From Sipunculus nudus (taxonomy: Eukaryota > Annelida > Sipuncula > Golfingiida > Sipunculidae), in assembly GCA_026874595.1 (NCBI GenBank), contig CM049307.1:76422643-76486642 (forward strand): 64,000 nucleotides of DNA, in the 5' to 3' direction. Positions 45,490-57,331 of this stretch are shown piece by piece (position 1 is the first letter of the stretch; every line of letters begins with the position of its first letter). The notes beneath the pieces are model-generated. The model was not told the origin of the DNA and ran no database searches. It saw only the letters and a list, made by a program, of their open reading frames with translations. Made by a program: the position numbers and the translations under genes.

Positions 45490-46056
45490 GTGTTGGTTGA
45501 TTTATTGAATTGTTTGAATGATTGTTTGTTTTTCAGTTCTCATGTAAATAAGTCTACATCGTTTAAATTGTGTATGTTTTTGTTAGATTTGTTACAAGAT
45601 GAAGAAAGGATTGATTTTAAATGTTTAAATAGGAGAACAGAAATAAAATTGTGTTCGAATTTAATTTTCATTGACATGTTTACAGGGGACGTATTCTTTC
45701 ACTGATTTTCTTGTTTTCCCTAGATGATGTTTGGCTGGACCAGTCATAAGGAGATTTATTTTATCGAATTGGAGGAGGATACTTTTTCCCGTTTTGGTTT
45801 CAATTCAGAAAATCATTTACATAGTTTTGATTTGCATCGTCGCCATGTTATTTTTCAGTTTGGACAGGACGTCGGGGGGGGGGGGGGGGGATTTGTTTTC
45901 TGTGTCCAGGTAACAGGTTTTGCTATTCATTCTTGGGCATTACACAATCTTAAGGAGGTTTTGTTTACCGAGGTGGATCGTGTGGGAGGGACTGGGAGAG
46001 GGAGGTTTATTTTAGATATTGATGATTTTTACGAGGGAGGGGGCTGGTCCCGGTGA
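45490..46056 (+). pseudogene. Unrecognised broken coding block B
   Basis: One frame is readable over 570 bases. The first part reads VNKSTSFKLCMFLLDLLQDE and IKLCSNLIFIDMFTGDVFFH up to TGA 45703-45705. After a short gap with a TAG it continues WTSHKEIYFIELEEDTFSRF, a poly-Gly stretch from a G run (45870-45890), and FAIHSWALHNLKEVLFTEVD to a stop at 46054-46056. It is in a different frame from block A and separated from it by a G homopolymer, so both may be parts of one gene broken at the run. No family recognised. Confidence 0.4.
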
Positions 46057-46681
46057 TTTTTTTTAGTTGTTTTATTTGCACATAAAAGAAACTGTATTTT
46101 TGCATGAAAGTAATATATTGATATACAAAATAAAGTACATGTAATATATTTGTGTATATTGTAAAATAAAGTAATATATCTGTGAATGTAAACTTAATCG
46201 TAAATTTATATACTGTCAATAATAAATGTTAATATATTGTACATTATGTAAATATGCTGTTGTTAAGTGTAATGTTTACATGTTCTATTTATATATTTGA
46301 ATTTATTACAAGTTTTTCTAATTGTAATTCACCATGGTTTAAATTAAATAATGTTTACATATTCTATTTATATATTTACATTTAATATCAATTCTTCCAA
46401 TTGTAATTTACTGTTTTAAATCTTTATGTGTTTGAATTAACCTTTTTAAACTTTACCTTGATTTATGCCTTTGAAAGTAAATGAAGTGTGGATGAAATGA
46501 AAAAAAAAGTTAATAGTATGAAAAAGCAGAATGTATGACACCCCCTAATAAATTCAACAAATAAAAAGATTCCCCCCCCCCCCCTTAAAAAAAGTGAAAT
46601 AAAAAAAAATCGTCCTCTTGGACATGACTTGACGAACTGATTCTCACCTCTTGAGCCTAAAAAATAGTCCTATGAACCCCC

Positions 46682-46712
<31 letters not shown>

Positions 46713-47263
46713 AAAAAAATCCAATGACGTCATATGGTGGGTTTGAGAACGAGACGGGTTTGGCTCGCGGGTCAGAAACCTATGCCCTTTGACCTCGTCA
46801 CCTTGGACCCTGAATTATTGCCCAGTTTGACTCGGCTCTTGCAGTGCCCCCTGGTGGCCATTTCCCCTTGTAAGATAGTTCTTACAAATTTGTGAGAAAA
46901 ACCCTTATAACCTTGTGAGGTAATTCTTCCACTTTTGTGAAATAATCATAGATGTACTACTCATGGTAATAAGCCAATAGGAAGCCATGCTAGACAGGTA
47001 AACTAAAGCATTTGGACGGTGTTGGCTGGCGGCATTCGCATACATAAATGGTCTATAGCCCTCACTGGTGCAAGACTGGATATATCTAATAAAAGTAACC
47101 AACGGAAGAAAAAGACATATTATGTATCTATTTACAGATTTTGACCACAACCCAAGCAGTAACAAGCTGTGTGGGTGGAACGTGTCAATGTCACGTTACG
47201 AATGGTTGACGGTAGAAGTTCCCTCAAACATGAACGTGCTTAATATTAGAAATAAATATTAAC
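46057..47263. other. Non-coding stretch with poly-C/poly-A runs
   Basis: Includes C runs at about 46573-46584 and 46677-46702, the latter followed directly by an A run to about 46719, and a TGACGTCA near 46724. No supported gene. Confidence 0.5.
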
Positions 47264-47455
47264 GTAATAATTGAAATACACATGAAAACGTTAGTATATT
47301 ACACATATCTACATTCATTCACATTGGTAATAATTGAAAACCAAATGAAAACGTTATTAAATTAGTAATATTTACATGTTATTCATTCATATTGTAATAA
47401 TTGAAATCTAAATGAAAATGTTATTAAATTAGACATACCTACAATTCATTCACAT
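47264..47455. repeat. ~65 bp minisatellite, three units
   Basis: GTAATAATTGAAA starts at 47264, 47327 and 47394. Each unit continues with AAATGAAAACGTTATTAAATT-like and TACATTCATTCA-like blocks. Non-coding. Confidence 0.8.
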
Positions 47456-48428
47456 CTTCTTGATTAAAAAAATGGAAGAAACATAAATTACGGGTAAATG
47501 AGATGGTGATTGTATGAATAGTTTACCACGCTGTTTGACGACAATATTTCAAGTCGAATTTCATTAATTTACAGACAGCAGTTGTTACAGGAAAATTCTT
47601 CCAGCGCTCGGCAAATATGCCTTCTGTAAAATGCTTCATTTTGTGCAAACAAAGAGTGAGGCAAAGAATTAATAGAACGAATCTAAGAAGAAATTTTGGT
47701 GGTTATAATCACTATGGTAGGAGCGGCTAATATTTTGGTTTTCAATTGTTTACTTACATGTAAATTATTATTATTATTCTTTTATTGAAACCTCCTGTAA
47801 CCTCAAACGCATGCTATAACCTCAAACTCATGCACCCGAAATTGCACAAACATAACGGCTCGTCAGAGAATGTGGTATGCGGTGATTGCCGCTGTCAAAT
47901 TAATATTGTTTTCAGAGATATATTTAAACACCTTACGCCCAGGATGTAACATAACCCACAAGCCAGGCCCTTTTTCTGGTCTGGCAATTCATTAACTTTT
48001 TTACTTGTTAGTTTGATGTGTGTTGGAGGGAAGTGGATGGAAGTGCTGATTTGCGGAGAAGTCTAGGGGGAATGGCGACCTCTGGAGCCTGATATAAGAG
48101 ATATGTCCCAGCTATCTTCACAAGAGTCTGATCGTTCGTGAGTGTAGCTTTACCTGAGTATGCTGCAGCAGTCCAACCGGCTGGTCTGCTAACTACTGTG
48201 CGTCCAGATGGGCGATCGCGTCAGTGTCTATTGACAGTCTACGTCCGAGGGAGACAACCTTCTGATACTCAGAACAGAACTTCAGAGACTGTGATATTGT
48301 TTGCCGAAGGACAGGCATTCGTGTTATGATGTGTGCTCCAAGGAACAGGCAAGGGATTTCGTCTTGACGCAAAACTGTGATGGTGCTGAATTTTACTGTA
48401 GAGAGTGCGTATATTCGGTATCCGGTAA
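47456..48428. other. Non-coding stretch
   Basis: No exon with motif or splice support. Short overlapping frames at 48138-48513 run into the MITE and look spurious. Confidence 0.45.
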
Positions 48429-49149
48429 AGGGGCGTTCACACCTATCCGTTCTTTCCTTCCGCACCCGCACCCACTTCCGTCATCCGTCGTCCGTCAAAT
48501 TCGAGTCAGTTAAAATTACATAGGGTATTCACACCTATCCGCTTCCGCACCCGTCACACCGTCCGCACAAATCGGTATGGGGCCGATTCACGACGGAAGC
48601 GGACGACGGGTGCGGACGGGAATCTACATATGACGTTATATAATAGGGGATATTTTGGAATGTCCTTGTGTCTTTCCCTTGATAAAAGATGATAAAAGTG
48701 GTTTATTTTCACTTTGAAAAGTTGGAACCTGCGTGCGAGCATTCAATGCCTCACTCTCCCGCTCGGGAAAGCTTTAATTATTAATTGATAAAAATAAAGC
48801 AATTTTATAAGTAAAATCATGCATATGAATCACCAAAGGAGCGGGGGCTGGGTAATTTGGAATAAAGACTATGGATATAAGGAATATGGAATAAGTCAAT
48901 GGATATAAAATAAATTTAAAAGTAAGCCAACGAAAAATATTATATAACCTATTATATAAAGTAGTTATATATATATAATAATAATAATTATATAATTTAA
49001 ACATAATGTATGGAGATATTTTAAGCCCCCTTGTGGAAAAGGGGGTTTCAGAATGAATCACAGTTCTTAACCTCAATTACACGAGTTTGATGAAATTCCA
49101 GGTTAAGAGGGTTCATGGTAATACATTATTTGTTATTAGATTAGATTCG

Positions 49150-49205
<56 letters not shown>

Positions 49206-49368
49206 ATACGTTAAAGATAATAGTTTATTTAATATAAAACAAAGGTGATGGGTGCGGACGGAAAAAGCGCGGATAGGTGTGACCAGAGACAACGGATGGC
49301 GGACGACGGATGACGGAAGCGGGTGCGGGTGCGGAAGGAAAAAAAAACGGATAGGTGTGAACGCCCCT
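48429..49368. mobile_element. 940 bp TAA-flanked MITE, PIF/Harbinger type
   Basis: The left end AGGGGCGTTCACACCTATCC is exactly inverted at the right end (GGATAGGTGTGAACGCCCCT). It is flanked by TAA on each side (48426-48428, 49369-49371), the TWA target duplication of PIF/Harbinger. Subterminal arms carry GC-rich CCGCACCCGCACCC / GGGTGCGGGTGCGG and CCGTCATCCGTCGTCCG inverted blocks. The left arm holds an internal second copy of the terminus (about 48527-48550) with its own partner near 48600-48620. The core is AT-rich with a (TA)n tract and codes nothing. A Harbinger-class transposase is needed in trans; a dead one lies at 23575-24298. Confidence 0.9.
49152..49201. repeat. (TA)n microsatellite inside the MITE
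   Basis: About 50 bases of TA alternation in the core of the 48429-49368 element. Confidence 0.95.
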
Positions 49369-50379
49369 TAACTCGGAACTACAGTATAATTCAGCTGAGG
49401 GAGTCGTTGATTGAGGGCTCTAATATAGTGCAGCAGCTAATGGAAAAATTGATCAAACTGTGATAAAAGTACCATATTTGGCTCAGTTGTGGTATTGTAC
49501 ACTGGCTTTCATTTAAGAAATAGTTCCACGAAATAGTCATGGTATTTCAGGGGTGGATCCTGCAATTAGTTCAGGGGTACTTATGACTAAATTAAATAAT
49601 TGTTAAATACTGTCTAATCTAATAGTGGCCTTTATTTTGTAGCACATGGAATACAGAACTCTGCTGATCCTTAAACTCTACTTTCAAGTGAAGTTTATTC
49701 AGATTAACAAGCGACCTGCATTAATTTTTATGGAGCAGGACGTATTTAATTATCAAGTATTGTACAAAACTAACGCAATTAAGCACGTCTTTTTTAATTT
49801 TCCTAACTTGTATATTTCGCACACAAGTGTCATGTACATTGTAACAAGGCCTACAGGACTTATGCACACCTATGCAATGGGATATCCATAAGGTTTAATG
49901 TCCCATGCTGGACCGTTACTTTTAAAGTACGTGTATGTGTACAATACCAGCACTGAACATTTTAAACCCGAGTGCATGCACCAATTACACAAACGTCACT
50001 ACTGAAATATGTCATGGATGTACACAGCACAAAAATGATTGACCACCAGTATTGTGTAAAAGAAAGCCATCAAAGATGTATGGACATGAAAAATCCAAGG
50101 CAGGTATGAAACAACTAGAAAACCGGTAGTTGACAAACGACAGCGTGTCTCCGCTGAATTCGGAGTGGTACGGGTATAGCGACGGATGGATTAAGTGGTA
50201 TGTCACACCACTGCTGAATATATTCAACTAAAACTCTGAGAAAGGGCATTAATTTACTCAACGAAAACACCTCCCGCCACCTGTCTTGTTTACGTGACAA
50301 CTTTCAAGATGGTTAAACATGCCAATTTTCAGACCAAAACCATGACCCACTCCTGAGATATGAGCAATTTTCACCCAAA
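49369..50379. other. Non-coding stretch with a GGATCC-MITE end
   Basis: CAGGGGTGGATCCTG at 49548-49562 matches the terminus of the 31119-31311 element, with no partner end visible, so it is a stray end. No gene supported. Confidence 0.45.
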
Positions 50380-52190
50380 GCACATGTACGGAAAACGATT
50401 GCAGATGGCGCTACCAGTCTTAAGGTCAAAATGGAGGAGTCCAAGATCTATGGATATGCTCAATTTCGGGCCAATACTGCGAATTACCTCCTGAGAAATG
50501 GGCATTGATTTATTCTACAAAAACGTAAAGGTAAGTGGCACCACCTTTCCTGTTTATGAAAAAAACTTTCCAAGGTGGATAAACATTCCACATTTCAGAC
50601 CATTACTTTAAGCCCAGCAAGGTGAAACTAAAATGACCTTAAGAGCCCTGACAGTTTCCAGGGCTACAGACATTCATATGGTGTCCGCACGGGTCATGGC
50701 ACCAATGAGGTGTCCACATGCAGACTTGAGGAAAAGGAGCTGAATTAACCTTATGAACCCTGGCAAACTCAGTGTGCACTCATTGAACACTTGACCTGTA
50801 CTTGGTGTTATCTGATAAAGTTGGAAAACTGCCAAAGCTTTAAATAGACCCAGACAGACCTTTGTCCCGTTGCCAAATCTGAAACAGTTGGCAGTCTGCC
50901 AAGCTATTTATAGCTACAGAGACAATCTTGGCCTGTTGGTAAATCTGTTTGCACATACTGATAGACTTTAGCTAAAATGCTTTTATTCAAGCTGACATAA
51001 AATAATTTTTTATCAAAATGTCTAAAATAATAAAAGATTCAGTCCTTTCATTGTTAATGGTCCAATAATACTGTCAAAAAGTAAACTTGAACAAAGGCCA
51101 CCTAAGAATCATTTATGTGCGATGTTACAGAATTTAAAATTTAAAACAACATTTTTGTATAAGAAGATTATTGCATACCTACTAATGTCTATTAGAGTAA
51201 CTTCAGCTTACTATGACTTTTCCAAAATCAATTAACACAATCTATTCTTATGAAATTGAGGGAACTAAACAATTTTTGTGAAAACTAAAACCATTCAGCT
51301 TCAATTTCGTCATGAAACCTGTTTAAGCTGAAGGGGGCTAAAATTACAAGGTTTTTGCCATAAAATAAACAGGAGGATGAAATTTGTCACCACAAAACCT
51401 CAATTTCATACATGTGACATGTTGTGACATTTGCACATAACATTTTTTTCAAGCTTTTCCTCCGTAAAATGTAAAATGATGTTGCAACAAAATAAGCTGA
51501 AACACATTTGTTATGTGACTGATTTTTGTGTAAATTTAGGGAATGCTAGCTCCTACTGATTCTGAGAAATCATGGGATTGTTCTGGGAATCATTTCTGTG
51601 AAATATAGGACAATTTAGTTGAATAGTTTCAGAGGGGAGATTTTAAAAGGTTTTCAAGCTTTTCCATAAAAATTCGTAAACTGGTGCAGATGGCACCAAA
51701 AAAGCACCAACATTTGATATGTGACAGATATTTGTGTAAAATTTGTGGATGCTAGCACCTGCTGTTCCCGAGATATTATGGATTAATGTACTGATAACCG
51801 ATGACCCCCGTACAAAATAGGTGGCGACACCAATACCTAAATATCAGATATGGCTAATGCTTTTTCATGACTAAGTTCAACTTCCTGTAACTCGGCCAAA
51901 AACACTGAACTTGAACCATTCGAATAAACTTGAGAGAGATTGTTTCAGGAATCATTTCCGTGAATTTTTGGAGAATTTTGCTGAACAGTTTCGGGGAAAA
52001 AGAGTTTTATAGTTTTTTTTAGCTTTTCCCCTATAAAATATAAGAAAATGAAAATGCAGTTAGCCAAAAAGTAAGCAAAATCCTATAAATTTTTTGCTTA
52101 AAATTTGGTGATGCTAGCTCATGCCATGTTCGAGAAAGTATGGGTTAACGTACAGACGACGGACGACACCACACTATCGCATCAGACTCA
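50380..52190. repeat. Diverged dispersed/tandem repeat array
   Basis: Related blocks recur: GATGGCGCTACCAGT-type (50406), TTTTCAAGCTTTTCC (51446, 51647) and TTTTTAGCTTTTCCCC (52016), each followed by a TAAAAT-rich stretch. ATTTGTGTAAA..TTNGGGATGCTAGCNCCTRCTG and NCCGAGAAANYATGG follow. The period is a few hundred bases and divergence is high. The end ACGTACAGACGACGGACGAC resembles the end of the repeat at 61330-61700. Non-coding and probably an old interspersed family. Confidence 0.6.
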
Positions 52191-53431
52191 CAGGCTCGCT
52201 AACAAACGTAAGCTTACCATTAATTGAATAATTAACTAAATAAAGGGTATGGTGACAGCATGGATATAATTATAACTATTAATCTTTGTCAATCAGCCTA
52301 TCAAAGAGAATGTTAATTGTTCAGTTAAAATGTTTCGGAACTCTGGCTGTCTGCTTTCCCTGTTCGTGTATGTGTGTATATGTGTGCACGTGTGTGCATG
52401 TCTGCCTGTAAGTCTTGTTTATCCTTCATTTATTTTAGTAACGGTATGTGAATTAATATTCTTATGTATCTGATTTAGTACTTTTGTTTATTTATTAATT
52501 GATTAATTCAAATCGTGTGTCTATGCCTTCAGATAATATGATGACTTAAAAATCATCTTTTCTCTTTAAGGTAAACTTCTTATCTAAACAAGAATGGTCA
52601 GTTGCACCGCCTCTCTGATGGTCTTTCACTCCAAGGCATTTAACCTGCTTAACACCGATCTGATTTTCCTGCACGTTTCCTGTTGATACCCTTGTATAGA
52701 ATAGTCTTTGGGGGTGGCATGATATACTTTAGTAATTATTAGAGGAGAACTGATTAACAATGATGTCTAAATCAAACAAACTGATAAGCATTAACTCCCG
52801 GCCCCAGTGAACAAACGAGCACTGTCTTGCAGCCAACGAACTGGCAGTTGTGTTTCCTGTGCCAAGAAAATAAACCAGCCCAAGCTTTAACATGTCCTTG
52901 CAAAAGAAAAGTATCACAATCTAGTTATCAATTCATGGCTAACAACCTAAGTATACCTTTTATTGCAAAAAACTTAAATTTTTTAGGAATTTAACCAGTC
53001 CTGCTACCTTTATACAAAAACAGATATTTTGCAGTAAAACTGTACATAATTTTTAAGCACGAAGCAATGAGCACATTGTTTGATAACATATGTAATGTTT
53101 ATACAGTGTACCCATGCTGCATGTCATGCAATGGCAAATAGTCATCTTTTGATTACAAATGTTTACATTAATGAGACCTCAAAGGTAATTTTAGATTTCT
53201 CATGAAGTTCTTAATAAAACAGAACCCATTATTCCAAAATTTTACCCTATCTATAAGGAAAGTAAAAGATGTAATGTAACTATGATGATCTTCCATGTAT
53301 ATTTTTTATATAAAATTGATTACCCTAACTTTAACATAGGATCCGCCCCCGTTACACTGAGAAAATTTGGTGGAACTAATAAAAAAATGAAGATGTATTA
53401 TTCAGACTATTCAGCCGGAATTATTCTCCAA
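52191..53431. other. Non-coding stretch
   Basis: AT-rich sequence with a TGTG tract near 52370-52405. No supported exon. Confidence 0.5.
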
Positions 53432-53690
53432 TCACACAGTTGCCGGCTGGTTTAATTTTCTGAGAGATTTGTGTAGTATGGTTTCCTGCTGAGGAAACCC
53501 GTTGTTCTCGGCGGCATCATCGAGATCGGTGAGACTCACCTCGGCGGGAAACGAAAATACGTCCGTGGCAGAGCCTACAGTGGTATATGTATGTAGGTTT
53601 TCTCCTTGTTCGGGCGCAAAAGAAAAATCCCAGTGTTCATAACTGTTCTCGACAGGAGAAATGCAACTGGTGGAATACATTGGGACTAAT
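53432..53690 (-). CDS. Candidate terminal exon of an unidentified minus-strand gene
   Basis: A 259 nt open segment on the minus strand after a pyrimidine-rich acceptor (TTTTGCCTGCTGTCAG), ending in TGA at 53432. It reads LVPMYSTSCISPVENSYEHW, DFSFAPEQGENLHTYTTVGS, FPAEVSLTDLDDAAENNGFP and KSLRKLNQPATV. It is Ser/Glu/Asp-rich with no transmembrane segment, like a cytoplasmic tail. Higher local GC and the clean acceptor support it. The family is not recognised and earlier exons were not identified. The acceptor region is tandemly multiplied just upstream (53671-54420). Confidence 0.5.
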
Positions 53691-54420
53691 CTGACAGCAG
53701 GCAAAAAGGTAACCATGCAACTACGGGGTTTTATAAAACAAACCGGCAGAGAAAAATGTTAAAAATGAAACCTGAGACTCGGATCCGCTGAAGTCAAAAG
53801 AAGAAAAACCTCTTTACACTGCATGATCAAAAACAGCGAAAACAACCTGTCAACTGTGCTGTAAAGCGAGTGATCCGCAGAAGTCAAAAGAAGGAAAACC
53901 TCTTAAGACTGCATGGTAAAAAACAGTGAAAACCAGTCCTATGTGCTTTAAAATTAGTTAACCACGGTCAGGCGATTTATGATCAAGTGAAATGCATTGG
54001 AACTAATCTTACAGCAGGCAAAAGGGTAACCCAAAAAGTACAGGGTTTATGAGGCAAACCACCAGAGAAAAATGTTAAACATGTTACCCGAAACTCGGAT
54101 CCTCAGAAGTTAAAGAGGAAAAACCTCTTTACACTGCATGATCAAAAACGGTGAAACCAACGTGTCTACTGTGCTGTAAAACGAGGTAACCGTGGAACAA
54201 GTAACGCATTTTATGATCAAGTGAAATACATTGGGACTATTCTGACAGCAGGCAAAAGGGTAACCCAGCAACTACAGGGCTTTATGAGGCAAACCAGCAG
54301 AGAAAAATGTGACACATGAAACATGAAGCTCGGATCCTCAGAAGTCAAAAGAAGGAAAACCTCTTTACACTGCATGATCAAAAACAGTAAAAAAAACTTC
54401 CCCAAGAGGCAAAACTTAGT
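53671..54420. repeat. Tandem repeat carrying copies of a splice acceptor
   Basis: Three copies start with (A)TACATTGGGACTAATCTGAC-like sequence at about 53676, 53991 and 54226. All share CAGCAGGCAAAAGGGTAACC, the AGAGAAAAATGT block, CTCGGATCC(T/G)CAGAAGT and AACCTCTTTACACTGCATGATCAAAAAC. The first unit has an internal partial duplication (53870-53990). Read on the minus strand, each copy contains GGTTAC..TGCCTGCTGT(C/A)AG, the acceptor of the 53432-53690 exon. Confidence 0.85.
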
Positions 54421-54446
54421 GATAATACACTCGGAGATATTGAACC

Positions 54447-54450
<4 letters not shown>

Positions 54451-54500
<50 letters not shown>
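54451..54500. repeat. (TA)n microsatellite
   Basis: About 50 bases of TA alternation immediately after the tandem array. Confidence 0.95.
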
Positions 54501-54504
<4 letters not shown>

Positions 54505-54933
54505 GTATTAATGGACTTTAGCCGCTGCGGCAGAGGCCTAACTTTGCAACTCAGAGGAGATGAATGGAGAAAAAGGTTCATGGCATGTTTAAAAGTAGAA
54601 CCGAAGATGTTCACACCACAGCATATAAACATTTATATATTTAACTGACAAGTCTATGCATACGCAGCTGTACAAAGATATACAAATATTTACATGTTGA
54701 AGCACGATTTTATCATCTACACGGCAATTATAAAAATTACATTAAGATAACACAATTTATAAAATGATCAATAAAAAGATATTCATTTTGTAATTTGATT
54801 GGTGAAAATATTTGAAAATGGCACAAAATTTAAACATTTCATTTATTGAATGCGTTTAAAAAAATTATAGGTAATTGATTTGGAACATATAAAATTATGA
54901 CAACATGGATGAAAATACGTATTGCATATTTTA

Positions 54934-54987
<54 letters not shown>

Positions 54988-55572
54988 AATTTTGAATGAT
55001 ATATTGATAAACAAATGTGTGTTCTATTAGGGTTTTGTTTATTTGTTCTGTTATTGAATACTGTAAAACAGGTAAAACTTCTCCCAAATGTTCCGCAACT
55101 TTCATGGACTGTCGTGAACAATGCTTTTCTTCATAGGGGGAATTCTTCCTTTGATCACAACCAGAAATATTACTCTCTGCAAGGAACAACTTACACCAAA
55201 TTAGTTCCGTTATCGTCATGAAAAATGCATCGTACCACACTGTGTTGTGAGAGAAAAGTCGGGTTCCGACAAAGAACTCCGATCTCCAGCAATGGCTGCA
55301 CGCCAAATGTAGCTATGATTTGTTTTCTTTTTTTATGATTAAGTATTTAGTTTAAATTATGTACATCATATAACAAGTATGTAGCTTGAGAATGTTTGAA
55401 ATGAAGTAATTTGAATTTTTCAAATGATGAACAATGTATGTTAAACCTAATATTGTAGTAAAGCTTTGTATTATGTGGCTTCATAAAAGATAAGAGAAAC
55501 ATAATAACAGGTTATGAATATCATTTTGATGAAAGGATTAAGAGATTTTTGTCTTTGTTTGATTTGTTGTAG
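54501..55572. other. Mostly non-coding, ambiguous coding-like patch
   Basis: Holds a second (TA)n tract (54939-54983). Between 55030 and 55320 both strands have protein-like open frames (plus: HRGNSSFDHNQKYYSLQGTT; minus: SPYEEKHCSRQSMKVAEHLG). I cannot decide between them and annotate neither. Confidence 0.4.
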
Positions 55573-55690
55573 TCTCCCATCAACATCTGTTTTCAATGAG
55601 ACGTCTTTCGATCAGATACAGTTGATAAAGATTGTTCGGAGGCATCGATTGAATGAGGAGCGGCTCAACCAGTTACTGCTCTGCTTTTGA
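55573..55690 (+). CDS. Candidate terminal exon, unknown gene
   Basis: Follows acceptor GATTTGTTGTAG. The frame reads LPSTSVFNETSFDQIQLIKI then VRRHRLNEERLNQLLLCF and stops at TGA 55688-55690. It is helical and Arg/Leu-rich and looks like a real peptide end. It enters with two bases carried in. It does not splice onward to the acidic exon at 56239-56382, so the two may be alternative ends or different genes. Confidence 0.4.
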
Positions 55691-56238
55691 AGCTTGAAGC
55701 CCCCCACCCCCCAAAACATAGAGGCATATGAGTCAGAGAGTGCCAATGAGAAATGGCTTGCAAGTTATTTGGTGTTATTTTGTGTTCCGATCATTTCCTA
55801 AGGACATACTATACAATAAAAAATATTTATCAATAAATCAGTCAATGGGCAAGCCAAATAATTTTAAAATAATACTTATACTCAATATAATCAAATATAA
55901 TATTATGCGAGCAGTTTTACTGCTCTGACTCTCTGATAACTAACCATGAATATACGAAGCCATTTATACTGAATGTTGCATGTTTTAAAGATATTTTTTC
56001 TGATATTATGATACATTTATAAATTTGGTTTCAATCAAAATATTTTTAAAAGATGCAGATAAAATTCCATGATCATCTTATGAATATATTTCTTTTGCAC
56101 TTTTCCAAAATATCCAACTGATCCCTTCCATTTCTGTGCAATGCCTCCATTTCAGTTTTAGTGGGCCACCAAGACCCATTGATTTAAAATCATAAATGGA
56201 ACCCTAATTTATTTTTAATTTATCTTTTACTTGAACAG
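55691..56238 (+). other. Probable intron or spacer
   Basis: AT-rich sequence between two exon-like segments, with a C run near 55700-55712. Nothing else seen. Confidence 0.4.
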
Positions 56239-56382
56239 TTTGATTCAAAGGGGAGTAGAAGACACACCTACACAAGGCCTCCCAAGCAGACAGGGGAAAT
56301 AGTTGACAATGATCATGAGACATTTGTACTTTCGGGTGATGAGGAGAGAGATGTCATTGTCAGCCAGGATGATGATGCTTAG
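56239..56382 (+). CDS. Candidate acidic terminal exon, unknown gene
   Basis: A 144 nt phase-0 segment after acceptor TTTTACTTGAACAG. It reads FDSKGSRRHTYTRPPKQTGE, then IVDNDHETFVLSGDEERDVI, and ends VSQDDDA-stop at 56380-56382. Basic start and acidic tail are typical of a flexible C terminus. Family unknown. Confidence 0.45.
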   Translation, partial: FDSKGSRRHTYTRPPKQTGEIVDNDHETFVLSGDEERDVIVSQDDDA

Positions 56383-57281
56383 TAGTCAGAAGAAACTACA
56401 TGGTACACATGTACAGCAAGGAAATCTTTCAATAAAAGATGTAACTGATACAAACCTAATTTGTTGTATTGACACTTCCTGTCCAAACTTCCTTGCAAAC
56501 TTAAAAGAGCTACATCCAGGATTTATAAACCCATCAAATTTCAAAACAACATACATTCTGCAACAATTACCATAAATTTCAGGTAAAATCGGTAGTCATA
56601 TCCGTATTTTGCAAGTTTGTCTGCTCCAGCTGTAAAAATTCAATAGATTTTCGTTAAAATGTCCACAGTATTTTGCATTTGTATAGTCAGCTATTCTGAA
56701 GGACTGGCTGCTCATATTTCCTCATTTTTAGCTCGGCTGGGTATGGCACCTTGACTCTCATCTGTCCGGTCTTCGTTAGTATGGCACACATCGTAACCGC
56801 CGACTCTAGAAATTAAATATTCATAGAGGACAATAAAACATCTCCTTTGAAACCTGAAATAAAGTCATTAAGACCTGCACATAAAATCCGAGCTATAGGG
56901 CTTGTAGGTACCCATGAAAAAAAATGTTGATACAAAACCTCCAGTATGCGATAATTAATGCATAGATTGTAATGAATCTTGCCTTGAATACTGAGTAGTT
57001 TTGTGAGTTCTCGATTACTGTATTCTTTCTAATCTGAACGATTTATTCTATTTTAGATTATTTGAACAGCATGCATGTTACAGGATCCATTTCTTTAAAA
57101 AGATTGTCGATGCATTTAAAAGTCGAACACTTCTTAAAGAACCTTTCATCTTCGACAAATCGCCGATAGGGTGAGATTCTTTTCGATTTTAGGGTCACAT
57201 GGTCACGGTCACATGTCCGTTCTATTCACAAATTACTGTAAAAATAAATATAATGTACTGTACTTCCTTGTACGAATAAAG

Positions 57282-57331
<50 letters not shown>

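Noticed and set aside
47264-47455. CRISPR-like array
   Set aside because: Eukaryotic context and diverged contiguous units without unique spacers; it is a minisatellite.
48138-48513. ORFs at the left end of the 48.4 kb MITE
   Set aside because: They run across the element boundary and have no motifs.
55015-55306. Exons on either strand between 55.0 and 55.3 kb
   Set aside because: Both strands give protein-like frames with possible splice sites; no family decides between them.
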